Below, piece after piece: positions 16,979 to 25,947 of a stretch of DNA of 64,000 nucleotides. Below the pieces are notes generated by a model. The model had not been told where the DNA came from and searched no databases. It saw only the letters and a program-made list of their open reading frames with translations. The translations under genes and the position numbers were made by a program. This stretch comes from Amycolatopsis anabasis (GTDB taxonomy: Bacteria > Actinomycetota > Actinomycetes > Mycobacteriales > Pseudonocardiaceae): NCBI RefSeq assembly GCF_009765355.1, contig NZ_VTHK01000007.1, forward strand, positions 62,001 to 126,000, written 5' to 3'. The number at the start of each line of letters is the position of its first letter. Position 1 is the stretch's first letter.

Positions 16979-17847
16979 GGCGGCCCGTCCCCGCCCGGGA
17001 AGTCCACCGTGCAGATCCCGAGGTAGCGCAGCGCGGGGTCGTAATCGGCGATCACCATCGACCGGCCGGTTTGCCGGTGTTCCAGGAAGTGCGCCCAGGT
17101 CCCCGAACACGGTCGTCCCGGCGCCACCGCGACGATCTCGGCGTCCGGCGGTGCTTCGGTGGCCGCGGCCAGATCGGGCCCGAGCACCGCGACCGGTAGC
17201 GCCCGTTCGCGCAGCAGCTCCGCCACGGTCGCGCCCGCCTCCGGTGCGCCGACGTCGGTCAGCTGGCGCACGGTGAGCCGGCCGGCGCCGGGTTTCCGGT
17301 CCAGGACGAGCGCGACCACGCTGTCCTGTTCCGGGAGCGCGATGCCCGCCGGCGGATGCTCGTCGTTCATCAGGGTGGTCTGGTCCAGCAGCACCACGAT
17401 CGCGCGCCGGAAGTCGTCCACAGTGGAGTAGTCGGCGACGATCCGCAGCGCGGTGAACGCCGCCGTGACGCCCTGATCGGATACGGCCAGGGCGAGCGGA
17501 TCACCCGGCAGCGCGTCGGCCAGGTAGCAGGCGGGCCACCCCGGCTCGGCATCGGGCGTGCTGTGCGCGAGAACGACCAGATCGACCGGATCGTCCAGCG
17601 CTCCCAGCCCGTCCAGCGCTCCCTGGATCAGTTCGGTGAACGTGTTCCGGTGGACCCGGGTGAAGTAGTCGTCCCGGTGCCGCAGCCCGTAGAGCTTCGC
17701 CAGATCGGCGAAGTACTGCACGAGGCCGGGGTCGTACGGTCGCCCGGCCTCGAACACCCGGCTCACGCTCAGCGTCAGCCCCAGCGGGATCTCCTTGGCC
17801 CCCGGCGGAATCCCCGGCGCGAACGGAGGCGGCTTCGCGAGGTACAC
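16975..17847 (-). CDS. Ketosynthase-like (thiolase-fold) protein lacking the active-site cysteine
   Basis: 290 residues with weak similarity to KAS III/beta-ketoacyl synthase-like proteins: VDLVVLAHSTPDAEPGWPACYLADAL and LALAVSDQGVTAAFTALRIV correspond to the usual core strands. Where KAS III enzymes have the nucleophilic Cys (xxCAS/G), this protein reads SDQGV, so it cannot form a normal acyl thioester. The start is a GTG three bases after the ACP stop. Possible roles are a chain-length-factor-like partner of the KAS III-like enzyme encoded upstream, or a scaffolding subunit. I cannot assign a reaction. Confidence 0.65.
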   Translation of the reverse strand: MYLAKPPPFAPGIPPGAKEIPLGLTLSVSRVFEAGRPYDPGLVQYFADLAKLYGLRHRDDYFTRVHRNTFTELIQGALDGLGALDDPVDLVVLAHSTPDAEPGWPACYLADALPGDPLALAVSDQGVTAAFTALRIVADYSTVDDFRRAIVVLLDQTTLMNDEHPPAGIALPEQDSVVALVLDRKPGAGRLTVRQLTDVGAPEAGATVAELLRERALPVAVLGPDLAAATEAPPDAEIVAVAPGRPCSGTWAHFLEHRQTGRSMVIADYDPALRYLGICTVDFPGGDGPP

Positions 17848-17850
17848 GGG

Positions 17851-18114
17851 TCACACGCTCGCTTGTTTGGCCACGTAGCTGGCCAGCGTGCCCACCGTTT
17901 CCAGGTACCGCTGTTCCAGCGTGTCGGCGTCGAACTGGAACTCGAGCTGCTCTTCCAACTGCATGAGCAGCTCCAGGGTGTTCACCGAGTCCAGGCCGAG
18001 TTCCTCGAACAGGCGGGTCTCCTCGGTCAGCGACTTCGGCTCCCGCCGGACCATCTCGGCGAGCAAGCCGATGGCCGCCTCGACGATCGTCTGCCGGTCG
18101 ATGCCTTCCGTCAT
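17851..18114 (-). CDS. Acyl carrier protein
   Basis: 87 residues with the phosphopantetheine site LGLDSVNTLEL; the Ser after Asp (Ser43) carries the arm. The start ATG has GAGGAG upstream. It is a discrete ACP located between the KAS III-like and KS-like genes, and is the obvious carrier for the dehydrogenase, condensation enzyme and one of the two acyl ligases of the window. The PKSE synthase could supply the phosphopantetheinyl transferase activity, but a separate enzyme elsewhere is just as possible. Confidence 0.92.
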   Translation of the reverse strand: MTEGIDRQTIVEAAIGLLAEMVRREPKSLTEETRLFEELGLDSVNTLELLMQLEEQLEFQFDADTLEQRYLETVGTLASYVAKQASV

Positions 18115-18186
18115 GGTTCCTCTCCTCAGCTCATCCAGCGGGATGGTGTGTGGTCGTCCGGGTTCCGGTGGGACTGGAGCGGGCCG

Positions 18187-19119
18187 CTAGTGCCGGAAGG
18201 CCATCGCGGAGAACGTCGCCCCCAGCCCGACCGAGGTCATCACGTAGTGGTCACCCGGCCGCAGCCGGCCGAGGCCGAGCGCGGTCCGGTAGTTGATGAA
18301 GGAGTCCGCGCAGAAGCAGTGCCCGAGTTCGGGCAGGTTGTCGAGCAGGATCCGGTCGCGCGGCAGCCCGATCGCCTTGGCCACCCGGAACCAGGACATC
18401 TGGTTGACGTTGTGCGGGAGCACGAGCGCCACGTCCGACGGCGCGAGCCCGGCGTGTTCGACCGCCGCCACGATCACCTCGGCCAGGGCCGGCGCGTAGA
18501 GCTGGTCGAACGCGGCCATCAGTTCCGGGGACAGGAACGGTCCGGAGTGGAACTCGCCGTAGGTGCGCGTCGCGTAGCCGACCATGCGGTCGCGTTCGCC
18601 GCCGGCCCGCACCAGCACCGCGGCCATGCTCTCGCCCATGATCGCCGAGTCCGCGATCACCTGGGCGGACGGGGTGAACGCCTTCTCCCCCACCAGGATC
18701 AGCGCGAGGGCGTCCGGATCGCCGTCCGCGGCGAGCAGCTTCCCGCACAGGTCGACCGCGAGCAGACCGGAGGCGCACGCGTGCTGGGTGAGGGAGAACG
18801 CGGTCGCGTTCTTCAGTCCCAGTGCGTCGCGCACCTCGTGCAGCGGATTGCGCGGATAGGGCGCCGCGAGCTGGATCGTGCGGGCCTGCACCACGTATCG
18901 CACCTGGTGTTCGCGCCCGCGGAGTTCCTCCAACCGGTTCGCCGCGGCGAGCATGAGTTCCGTGCTGGAGCTTTCCGATGCCAGGCGGATCTTGGAGAAC
19001 CCGTAGAAGCGATGGTAAAGCTTGATCTGCCCCGGATTCAGGCCGACTCCCTCGAGGTACGGGGTGATCGGCGTGACCTCCGGCGGCAGGTAACTCGACA
19101 CCGCCGCCAACGACGTCAT
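18187..19119 (-). CDS. KAS III-like ketoacyl-ACP synthase / acyltransferase
   Basis: 310 residues of the KAS III family with nucleophile Cys115 in TQHACASG and His236 in LPHNVNQ. The position of the usual third residue (Asn) falls in CFCADSFINY, so Asn is not in its standard setting. Such variants often act as acyltransferases and do not extend chains. The start has a strong AGGAGG site six bases upstream. It is followed by the ACP gene after 72 bases and is probably the first gene of the carrier-protein operon, since 122 non-coding bases separate it from the sugar operon upstream. Confidence 0.85.
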   Translation of the reverse strand: MTSLAAVSSYLPPEVTPITPYLEGVGLNPGQIKLYHRFYGFSKIRLASESSSTELMLAAANRLEELRGREHQVRYVVQARTIQLAAPYPRNPLHEVRDALGLKNATAFSLTQHACASGLLAVDLCGKLLAADGDPDALALILVGEKAFTPSAQVIADSAIMGESMAAVLVRAGGERDRMVGYATRTYGEFHSGPFLSPELMAAFDQLYAPALAEVIVAAVEHAGLAPSDVALVLPHNVNQMSWFRVAKAIGLPRDRILLDNLPELGHCFCADSFINYRTALGLGRLRPGDHYVMTSVGLGATFSAMAFRH

Positions 19120-19241
19120 CTAGTCCTCCTGGCTCGATTTCCTGGTGTTCCTAAGATCTCCGATTCCGGGACGGGCGGTAAGGCGCGAATGGCCGGACCG
19201 TGGACCGGAGCGGACGGGCATATCCGTACGGGCACGCGGGT

Positions 19242-20291
19242 TCAGGATTCGACGGTCGCGTCCAGCACGACCTTGAACGCCGCCCGGCGGTCGAAGAGGT
19301 CGTAGGCGTGCACCGCGTCGGACAGCGGCAGCCGGTGCGAGATGATCGCGGCCGGATCGAGCCGGTCCGCGCGCACCAGGGCGAGCACGCGGTCGCGGAA
19401 CCGGATCGGATTGCCGACGACAAACCGGATGCTCAGCTCCCGGGCGAACGCGGTGCCGGCGGGAAACGCGAGATCCTGCGCGTGGTGCGCGCCGACCACG
19501 ACGATCCGGCCGCACGGTCCGGCGCCGTGGACGGCGCCGATGAGCGCGTCCTGGCTGCCCACCGCCTCGATCACCGCCGCGGCGCCGTCCACCGCGCCGC
19601 AGCGCGCCAGCGCCACGCGGAACTCCCCGGGCATGGCTCCGGTGAACCCGAGGGTCTCCGCCCGGGCTCGCCGGGCGGGATCGGGATCGGAGACCACGAC
19701 CCGGGCCGCCCCGGCCGCCGCGGCGCACATCGCCGCGCAGATGCCGACCGGCCCGCCGCCGACCACACCCACGGTCTCCCCCGGTGCCAGTCCGGCGGCT
19801 TCGACGGCGGCGTACCCGGTGGCGAGGATGTCCCCGGCGAACAGGGCTTCCTCGTCGGTGAGGTCGGCGGGAACCCGGGACAGCACGACATCCGCGAACG
19901 GGACGCGCACGTACTCGGCCTGCCCGCCGGGCAGGCTCGCGCCGACCACTGTCGAGTACCCGAACAGGGTCACCTGCGGACACTGGTAGTGCCGTCCGGC
20001 CGCGCAGTTGCCACACCGTCCACACGCGACAACGTCGGAGGCGAGCACCCGGTCACCGGCGGCGAACGGCACCTCCGGCCCGGCCGCGGCGACGGTTCCG
20101 ACGAACTCGTGCCCGAGCACGGTTCCCGCCGCGAAGTCGGGTAGTTCGCCCCGGTAGGGGTGCAGATCGGTGCCGCAGATCGAGGTCGTGGTCACCCGGA
20201 CGACGGCGTCCCGCGGGCCCGTCACCTCGGGTACCGGGAGGTCGTGCGCCAACCGGACGTCTCGTGGTCCGCAGTAGACGACACCCTTCAC
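19242..20291 (-). CDS. Zinc-dependent medium-chain alcohol dehydrogenase
   Basis: 349 residues of the sorbitol/threonine dehydrogenase branch. Catalytic zinc ligands are in SICGTD and GHEFVG, the structural zinc loop is CGRCGNCAAGRHYQC, and the NAD motif is VGVVGGGPVG. The start overlaps the glycosidase-like gene stop, placing it last in an operon with UDP-glucose dehydrogenase and a decarboxylase/epimerase. It may oxidise or reduce a sugar hydroxyl. The exact substrate is unknown. Confidence 0.87.
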   Translation of the reverse strand: MKGVVYCGPRDVRLAHDLPVPEVTGPRDAVVRVTTTSICGTDLHPYRGELPDFAAGTVLGHEFVGTVAAAGPEVPFAAGDRVLASDVVACGRCGNCAAGRHYQCPQVTLFGYSTVVGASLPGGQAEYVRVPFADVVLSRVPADLTDEEALFAGDILATGYAAVEAAGLAPGETVGVVGGGPVGICAAMCAAAAGAARVVVSDPDPARRARAETLGFTGAMPGEFRVALARCGAVDGAAAVIEAVGSQDALIGAVHGAGPCGRIVVVGAHHAQDLAFPAGTAFARELSIRFVVGNPIRFRDRVLALVRADRLDPAAIISHRLPLSDAVHAYDLFDRRAAFKVVLDATVES

Positions 20292-22108
20292 GGCGTTCCC
20301 CTTTCCACGATGCGCCAGTCCTTGGCCGCCAGTTCGATCGGCACCGCGTTCCCGGCCCAGATCAGTTCGGCGCGCACCGGTGCGTCACGGTGGTTGACCA
20401 CGATCGCGCGGCTCGGCGTCGGCGACCGTTCCGGCACGATCTCCACGTCCGCCTCCGCGCAACCGATCACCGGGGCCAGCCCCGCGAACTCCGCGATCCG
20501 GCGGTAGAACCGTTCACCGCGTTCGGCGGTCAGCCGGTCGGGCTGGTCGAGCTGCCGTTCGAAGGGCGCGGCGCAGAAGATCATGCGGCCGCGCCCGACC
20601 GGGTTGGCGAAGAGCGCGGCGTCGCCGTCGGGGAAGTGCCCGAGCGGGACGGCGTTCTTCGCCGCGACCTGGACCGGGCGGGCGGCGGCGGTCGCCCAGT
20701 CGAGCGGCCATTCGTCGCCGGTCCAGGCGAGCGCCGATTTGCCCGCCGCGCGCAGCGAGTAGTCCACCAGCTCGACCCCGGCCAGATCGGCGCCGGGAAA
20801 CCCGTGCAAGTGGTCGCCCATCGAGTAGTAGACGAACCCGCCGCCGTCCAGGCAGGCCCGCAGCCGGGTCCGGTCGGTCTCGGTCGTCCGGGTCACCGAA
20901 GGGCAGACCACCAGCCGGTAGCCGTCGAGCGATCCGGACACGACGTCGAAGTCCAGATGCGCCCGTTTGAGCAGCAGATAGGCGAAGAAGGTGGCCACCG
21001 TTCCGGACTGACCGTCCAGATAGGACTCGCTGCCGCCGCGGATCGCCTGGGGCAGGTACAGCGCGATCCGCGCCCGGCCGCGTTCGCGGGACAGGTCCGC
21101 CGCCGCGGCGGCCACCCGGCGCAGTTCGGTGAGGATCGGTTTGGGCGTGCCGTCGATCCGGCGCAACCCCTGGTACCGCTCGTTGGGGCGCTGCCGGTAG
21201 GGGTCGGCGGCGGAGACGATGTCCTGCCAGCACCACACCGCCAGCCCGGCCCCGCCGTTGGCGAGGATGGAGGCGGCGGACGCGCGCAGGTAACGCGCGG
21301 CGGTCTCGTCGTCGACCCCGTAGCTGCCCAGCTCGTCCACGAACGGGGTCCCGTAGGCGGCGGCGAAACGCACCAGGAACGGGGCCAGGCTGGTGGCCTT
21401 GTAGGACCGGGTCGACTCGATCGAACCCGGCGCCCAGGTGGGGAATCCGTGCGTCGCGATGAGGTCCAGGCCACGTGCGTTGTCCACACCGAACGGGGTG
21501 GAGCCGAACACCCCGGAGGCGTCGTTCGCCTGGCACACCAGCGCGCCCGGCCGTTCGGCGCGCAACGCGGCGGCCATCCGGTCGTGCCATCCGGCCACGT
21601 CCGCCGCGGACAGTTCGGCCGCGGCGCCGGGTTCGACGTTGGCTATCTCGTCGCCGAGATCGAACGCCAGCACGTTGTCCGCGCCGTCCAGCGTCCGGCC
21701 GATCGCACGCAGGAACTCCTCCTGCCGCGCCAGCAGGGCCGGATCGCGCCACAGGCTGCGGCCCGCTCGCCACGGCAGATCCAGCCGCTGCCCGTTCATC
21801 CAGATGGTGAAGATCGACAGCACGCAGACCAGCCCGGCGCGGTCGGCCAGTTCGACGGTGTCCCGGAGCCGGGCGAAGGACGCCATCCGGAAACCGCCCG
21901 GCTCGGGTTCGAAGTCACGCCAGAACACGAAGAGGCGCACGGTGTTCAGGCCGTCCTCGGCCATCTGCCGGAAGTCCCGGTCGAGTTCGTGCGGATTCCA
22001 GTCGAGCCAGATCCGGCAACCCGCGCGGGAGGGGTGGTAGTTGCACCCGATCGGGACGAACGGCACACCGTCGCGCAGTATCCGGCCGTCCCGCACGGTG
22101 AAACTCAT
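20288..22108 (-). CDS. Clan GH-A glycoside hydrolase-like protein
   Basis: 606 residues, cytosolic (no signal peptide). The N-terminal (beta/alpha)8 part shows IPIGCNYHPSR, EDGLNTVRLFVFWRDFEP and two candidate catalytic glutamates, Glu154 in FDLGDEIAN and Glu259 in FVDELGSYG. This resembles beta-galactosidase or mannanase-type retaining glycosidases. The C-terminal half resembles the glutamine-amidotransferase-like/trimerisation region of GH42 enzymes. It overlaps its neighbours on both sides (ATGA), so it is co-translated with nucleotide-sugar genes. Why a biosynthetic sugar operon carries a hydrolase is unclear: trimming of a glycosylated intermediate, self-protection or transglycosylation are possible. 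Confidence 0.75.
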   Translation of the reverse strand: MSFTVRDGRILRDGVPFVPIGCNYHPSRAGCRIWLDWNPHELDRDFRQMAEDGLNTVRLFVFWRDFEPEPGGFRMASFARLRDTVELADRAGLVCVLSIFTIWMNGQRLDLPWRAGRSLWRDPALLARQEEFLRAIGRTLDGADNVLAFDLGDEIANVEPGAAAELSAADVAGWHDRMAAALRAERPGALVCQANDASGVFGSTPFGVDNARGLDLIATHGFPTWAPGSIESTRSYKATSLAPFLVRFAAAYGTPFVDELGSYGVDDETAARYLRASAASILANGGAGLAVWCWQDIVSAADPYRQRPNERYQGLRRIDGTPKPILTELRRVAAAAADLSRERGRARIALYLPQAIRGGSESYLDGQSGTVATFFAYLLLKRAHLDFDVVSGSLDGYRLVVCPSVTRTTETDRTRLRACLDGGGFVYYSMGDHLHGFPGADLAGVELVDYSLRAAGKSALAWTGDEWPLDWATAAARPVQVAAKNAVPLGHFPDGDAALFANPVGRGRMIFCAAPFERQLDQPDRLTAERGERFYRRIAEFAGLAPVIGCAEADVEIVPERSPTPSRAIVVNHRDAPVRAELIWAGNAVPIELAAKDWRIVERGTP

Positions 22109-23121
22109 GCGCCCCCTCCGCCAACGCTCCGGGTGGCCGCCGGGGCCGCATGGGTGGCGTACCAGTGGAAGGTGTCCCGCAGCCCGTCGCCGAGGCCGAT
22201 CCGGGGTTCGTAGCCGGTGAGTTCGCGCAGCCTGGTCAGGCCGGGCAGGCGGCGCTCGGGCGAGCTGGCCGGTGGTGCGAAGATCCGGAACTCGGGGCGG
22301 TATCCGGCCAGTTCGGTGACCCGTTCGGCCAGCCGGTCGATCCGGATCTCCTCCCGGTCGTTGCCGATGTTCACCACGAGCGGTTCCGGATCGGGCAGCC
22401 GCATCAGGGCCACCGTGGCCGCGACCGCGTCCTCGATGTGGCAGAACGCCCGGGTCTGCGTGGCGCCGTAGATCTCGAAGGGGTTCTGCCGGGCGAGGGC
22501 GCGGGCGATGAACTGCGGGATGACGTGCTCGTGCCCCATCCGCGGGCCGTAGATGTTGTGGTAGCGCCCGATCCGGACCCGGAGACCGGTCCGATCGTGC
22601 CGGAACAGGCCCTCGGCGGCCACCTTGCTCAGGGCGTAGGAGGCACGCGGCAGGGCGGGGTCGGCCAGCGCGAACGGTCCGTTCTCCGCGGTCGGGTACG
22701 AGGTGAGTCCCAGGTGCGCGGCGCCGTCGGCGACCTCGCTCGTCGAGCTGAGGAACACCGCCTCCGGCGGATGGCGCCGGCACCAGTCCAGCACGTGCAG
22801 CGCCGCCCGCAGGTTCACGTCCAGCACCCGCGCCGGGTTCTCGTTCACCCGCTGGACGCCGACCACCGAGGCGAGGTGGTAGACGCTGCCGAACGTGCCG
22901 GTCAGCAGCCCGTCCGGGATGGGGGCGGTCAGATCGTGCTCCACGACGTCGACCAGTCCGCGCAGTTCGCGGAAGTCGTCGTCCGGGGTGCCCCGCGAGA
23001 AGTCGTCCAGCAGGGTGACCTCGGCCCCGGCCAGCAGGAGATGCCGGGCGAGGTGCAGCCCGACGAAACCGGCCCCACCGGTGATGAGGGCGCGCAACGG
23101 TTGTTTCGGCTCAGCGGCCAC
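22105..23121 (-). CDS. NAD-dependent epimerase/dehydratase, probable UDP-glucuronate decarboxylase or epimerase
   Basis: 338 residues of the extended short-chain dehydrogenase family. The NAD motif GGAGFVGLHLA is at the N-terminus, followed by the VYHLAS strand, the SSTSEV catalytic Ser/Thr region and the YALSK (YxxxK) dyad. The nearest functional cue is the adjacent UDP-glucose 6-dehydrogenase, which overlaps it by 11 bases: together they would convert UDP-glucose to UDP-glucuronate and then to a UDP-4-keto-pentose or UDP-xylose, as in calicheamicin and maduropeptin aminopentose pathways. A 4-epimerase is the main alternative. Confidence 0.8.
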   Translation of the reverse strand: MAAEPKQPLRALITGGAGFVGLHLARHLLLAGAEVTLLDDFSRGTPDDDFRELRGLVDVVEHDLTAPIPDGLLTGTFGSVYHLASVVGVQRVNENPARVLDVNLRAALHVLDWCRRHPPEAVFLSSTSEVADGAAHLGLTSYPTAENGPFALADPALPRASYALSKVAAEGLFRHDRTGLRVRIGRYHNIYGPRMGHEHVIPQFIARALARQNPFEIYGATQTRAFCHIEDAVAATVALMRLPDPEPLVVNIGNDREEIRIDRLAERVTELAGYRPEFRIFAPPASSPERRLPGLTRLRELTGYEPRIGLGDGLRDTFHWYATHAAPAATRSVGGGGA

Positions 23122-24436
23122 GGCCCAGCCTCCGGTACTCGATGTCGTGCACGTCGGCCAACTCGTCCTCGAGCAGGCCCCACAGGTCGAAGACCACCGC
23201 CGGGCGGTTCATCCGGGACAGCACACCGGCGCGCTCGATCTCGGCCCGGTAGCGCGGGTGATCGACCAGCAGCACCAGGGCGTCCGCCCCGGTCATCCCG
23301 TCGGTGAGCGATGCCGGCCGGAACCCGAGTTCGGCGATCCGCGCGTCGGCCACCACGAAGTCGTGGCCGGCCAGCACCGCCACCCGGTCCCGCAGGGCCG
23401 CCTCGACCTCGGTCGCGGCCGATCCCCGGACGTCATCGGTTTCCGGGCGTCCCTTGTAGGCGATACCGCATACCAGCACCTTCGCCTCGGCCGGTGGGCA
23501 TCCCTTGGCCGCCAACGCCTTGAGCACGTGTTCCACCACGACGTGCGGCACCCGCTCGTTGACCGACCGGGCCGCCGAAACCATCGGCGGCCGATACCCC
23601 GCCTCCTCCGCCGAGTGGCGGAGCAGGTAGGGGTCCTTGGTCAGGCAGCTTCCGCCGACGAACCCGGGGCGGGACAGATCCGGCCGCGGGTACCGGAGGT
23701 TGGCCGAGGCGATGACCTCGTTCGCGTCGACGCCGAGCGCCTCGGCCATCAGCGCGATCTCGTTGCCGAAACCGTAGATGAGATCGGTGTGCGCGTTGCA
23801 GACCAGCTTGATCAGCTCCGCGGACTCCAGATCGGACACCGTCACCTGGTCGGCGGCGACCGGTGCGAACAGCTCGCGGGCGCGGGCCAGGGACCGGTCG
23901 TCGATCGCGCCGATCACCTGGGGCAGCTCGGAAAGCTCGACCAGCGCCTGCCCCTGGATCGTCCTTTCCGGACAGAAGGCGAGCAGGGGTTCGGCGACCC
24001 GTTCGGCCAGCCGCGGGTAGACCAGCCGCCGGCAGGTGCCCACCGGGACCGTGCTGCGCACGACCACCAGGGTGCCGGCACCGACGTGCTCGGCCACGTG
24101 CTCGATCGCCGCGCGCAGATGCCGCAGGTCCGGCCGTTTCGTCTCCGGATCCACGGCGGTGCCGACGCAGATGACCACCGCGTCCAGCGGCGCCGGGGGC
24201 AGCCGGTCGGCGATGGTCAACCGGGAACCGGCTTCGCCGTGCAGGAGTTCGTCCAGGCCCGGTTCGTAGAACTTCGGGCGGCCTTCGGCGACCGAGGCCC
24301 GCACCGCCGGGTCGACGTCCACGCCGACGACCGGGACGCCCCGGTCCGCCAGGGTCAACGCCAGGGGGAGACCTACGTAGCCCAGCCCGACCACGGCCAC
24401 CTGGCCGCCGGTCCGCTGGCCCGCTGGATGAGTCAC
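23111..24436 (-). CDS. UDP-glucose/nucleotide-sugar 6-dehydrogenase
   Basis: 441 residues. NAD motif VAVVGLGYVGLPLA, substrate-binding CPERTIQG, the four-electron catalytic cysteine Cys264 in GGSCLTKDP, and the C-terminal VCGIAYKGRPETDDVRGS loop are all intact. It oxidises UDP-glucose (or a related UDP-sugar) to the uronic acid. The start is a GTG that overlaps the acyl ligase stop (GTGA). Some family members act on UDP-N-acetyl sugars. The gene context with a decarboxylase/epimerase and a DegT aminotransferase favours the UDP-glucose to aminopentose route. Confidence 0.92.
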   Translation of the reverse strand: MTHPAGQRTGGQVAVVGLGYVGLPLALTLADRGVPVVGVDVDPAVRASVAEGRPKFYEPGLDELLHGEAGSRLTIADRLPPAPLDAVVICVGTAVDPETKRPDLRHLRAAIEHVAEHVGAGTLVVVRSTVPVGTCRRLVYPRLAERVAEPLLAFCPERTIQGQALVELSELPQVIGAIDDRSLARARELFAPVAADQVTVSDLESAELIKLVCNAHTDLIYGFGNEIALMAEALGVDANEVIASANLRYPRPDLSRPGFVGGSCLTKDPYLLRHSAEEAGYRPPMVSAARSVNERVPHVVVEHVLKALAAKGCPPAEAKVLVCGIAYKGRPETDDVRGSAATEVEAALRDRVAVLAGHDFVVADARIAELGFRPASLTDGMTGADALVLLVDHPRYRAEIERAGVLSRMNRPAVVFDLWGLLEDELADVHDIEYRRLGRGR

Positions 24437-25947
24437 GTCGATTCCTCGCTCTCCTCGGATTGCTCGAGTCCGGCGTCGCCGTCTCCCGTCCGCGCCAGCA
24501 GGGCGCGCCGGTCCACCTTTCCCATCGCGTTGCGCGGCAACCGGTCGAGTACGTGCAGGCGGTGGGGCACCTCGTAGGGCATCAGCCGCCGGGCCCGGCA
24601 GAACGCGATCACGTCGTCCTCCCGGGTGCCCGGGGTGACCACCACGGCCGCGTGGACGCGTTGCTCCCGGGCGTCGCCGGCCGCGCCGTAGACGAAGACG
24701 TCCACCACGCCCGGGCATTCGCCGAGAATCCGCGCGATCCGCTGCGGGTTCACCTTGCGGCCGCCGACATTGATGAAGGTGTTCTTCCGCCCGGCCAGGA
24801 AGAGGTGACCGTCCCCGTCGATCCGGCCGAGGTCCCCGGTGTCGTAGAAGCCTTCCTCGGTTCCCGCCTCCGCCCGCGCGCCGGCGTAGCCGCGGAACAA
24901 CGTCGGCGTGCGCACGAGCAGCCGCCCGTCGCGGGCCCGCAGTTCCACCCCGGGCGCGGCGGTGCCGACCGAGTCCGCGGGCCAGCGGGTGGCCCAGGCC
25001 GGATGGCAGGCGATCAAACCGGTTTCGGTGCTGCCGTAGACCTGCCGGACCGGGCAGCCGAGCAGGCTTTCGGCTTCCCCGGCGAGTTCGGCCGCGAGCG
25101 GGCCGCCGGAGGACAGCGCGATCCGGAGCGCTCCGCCGGGCACCGGCAGGGCGGGGGCCAGCAACCGGTATCCCAGCGGCGTGGCGAGCAGCACCGTGGC
25201 CTTCGCGGTGAGCCCCTCCAAGATCCGCCGGACGTTGAACCGGGGCATCGTCCACACGCACGCCCCGGACACCAGCGCGGCGATCAGCCCGCCGATCAGG
25301 CCGAACGAATGCGCGAGCGGCACGGTGACCAGCACTGAATCCGTTGGCCCGAGCGCGAACACCTCGCGGTAGGTGGCGCCGCCGCGCAGGACGTTGCGCA
25401 ACGGCTGGCGAGCGAGGCGCGGCTCCCCGGTCGACCCCGAGGTCGCCTGCAGCACCTCCCCGTCCGGCCGCGCTTCGCTCGCGGCGGCGGTGACCGGCCC
25501 GGCGGCGACCGCCAGTTCGTCGTAGGTCATCGTGGTGAACGAACCGTCCGGCGGTGGGATCCACCCGGCGGGCCGCACCACGAGGGACGCGCCCAGCCGG
25601 TGAAAGGGCGAGTCCCGGTCGGCCAGGTAGGAATTGCCCTCCTCCACCAACGCGATGTCCACTCCGGACACCGCGAGGCCGAGTACCGCGGCCACGCTCG
25701 CGGCGCTCCCGTCGACCACCACCACGACCGGCTCGGCGGCGGGCAGGGTGTTCGCCCGCGCCGCGACGGCCCCGGTGGCGTCGGCCAGTTCCGCCCAGGT
25801 CGTCGTCCGCCACCCGGCCGGGGTGGCGAACCGGACGGCCGGCCGGTCGGCGGCGCGCTCCCGGTTGCGCACCAGCGTGGCGAGCAGGGTCTTCCGCGCG
25901 AAGGCCCCGGTGTCGTCCTCCGGCCGGGTCCCGCGGCTAGTTCGCAT
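24433..25947 (-). CDS. AMP-dependent acyl ligase (second adenylating enzyme)
   Basis: 504 residues of the ANL superfamily. Motifs: TSGSTGEPRLAR, YGSTETGLIA, YDTGDLGRIDGDGHLFLAGR, and the C-terminal lysine in RNAMGKVDRRALL. The phosphate loop has Arg where most members have Lys (GEPRL). It overlaps the carrier protein gene upstream by 11 bases, so the pair probably works as activating enzyme and carrier for one acyl building block. The substrate cannot be inferred safely. No aromatic acid synthase is visible in the window. Confidence 0.88.
   Translation of the reverse strand: MRTSRGTRPEDDTGAFARKTLLATLVRNRERAADRPAVRFATPAGWRTTTWAELADATGAVAARANTLPAAEPVVVVVDGSAASVAAVLGLAVSGVDIALVEEGNSYLADRDSPFHRLGASLVVRPAGWIPPPDGSFTTMTYDELAVAAGPVTAAASEARPDGEVLQATSGSTGEPRLARQPLRNVLRGGATYREVFALGPTDSVLVTVPLAHSFGLIGGLIAALVSGACVWTMPRFNVRRILEGLTAKATVLLATPLGYRLLAPALPVPGGALRIALSSGGPLAAELAGEAESLLGCPVRQVYGSTETGLIACHPAWATRWPADSVGTAAPGVELRARDGRLLVRTPTLFRGYAGARAEAGTEEGFYDTGDLGRIDGDGHLFLAGRKNTFINVGGRKVNPQRIARILGECPGVVDVFVYGAAGDAREQRVHAAVVVTPGTREDDVIAFCRARRLMPYEVPHRLHVLDRLPRNAMGKVDRRALLARTGDGDAGLEQSEESEEST

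Noticed and set aside
23111..25813. A single 900-codon protein combining the ligase region with UDP-glucose dehydrogenase
   Set aside because: The upstream part of that frame is an Arg-rich shadow of the ligase gene, which lies in another frame. The dehydrogenase starts at the GTG overlapping the ligase stop.
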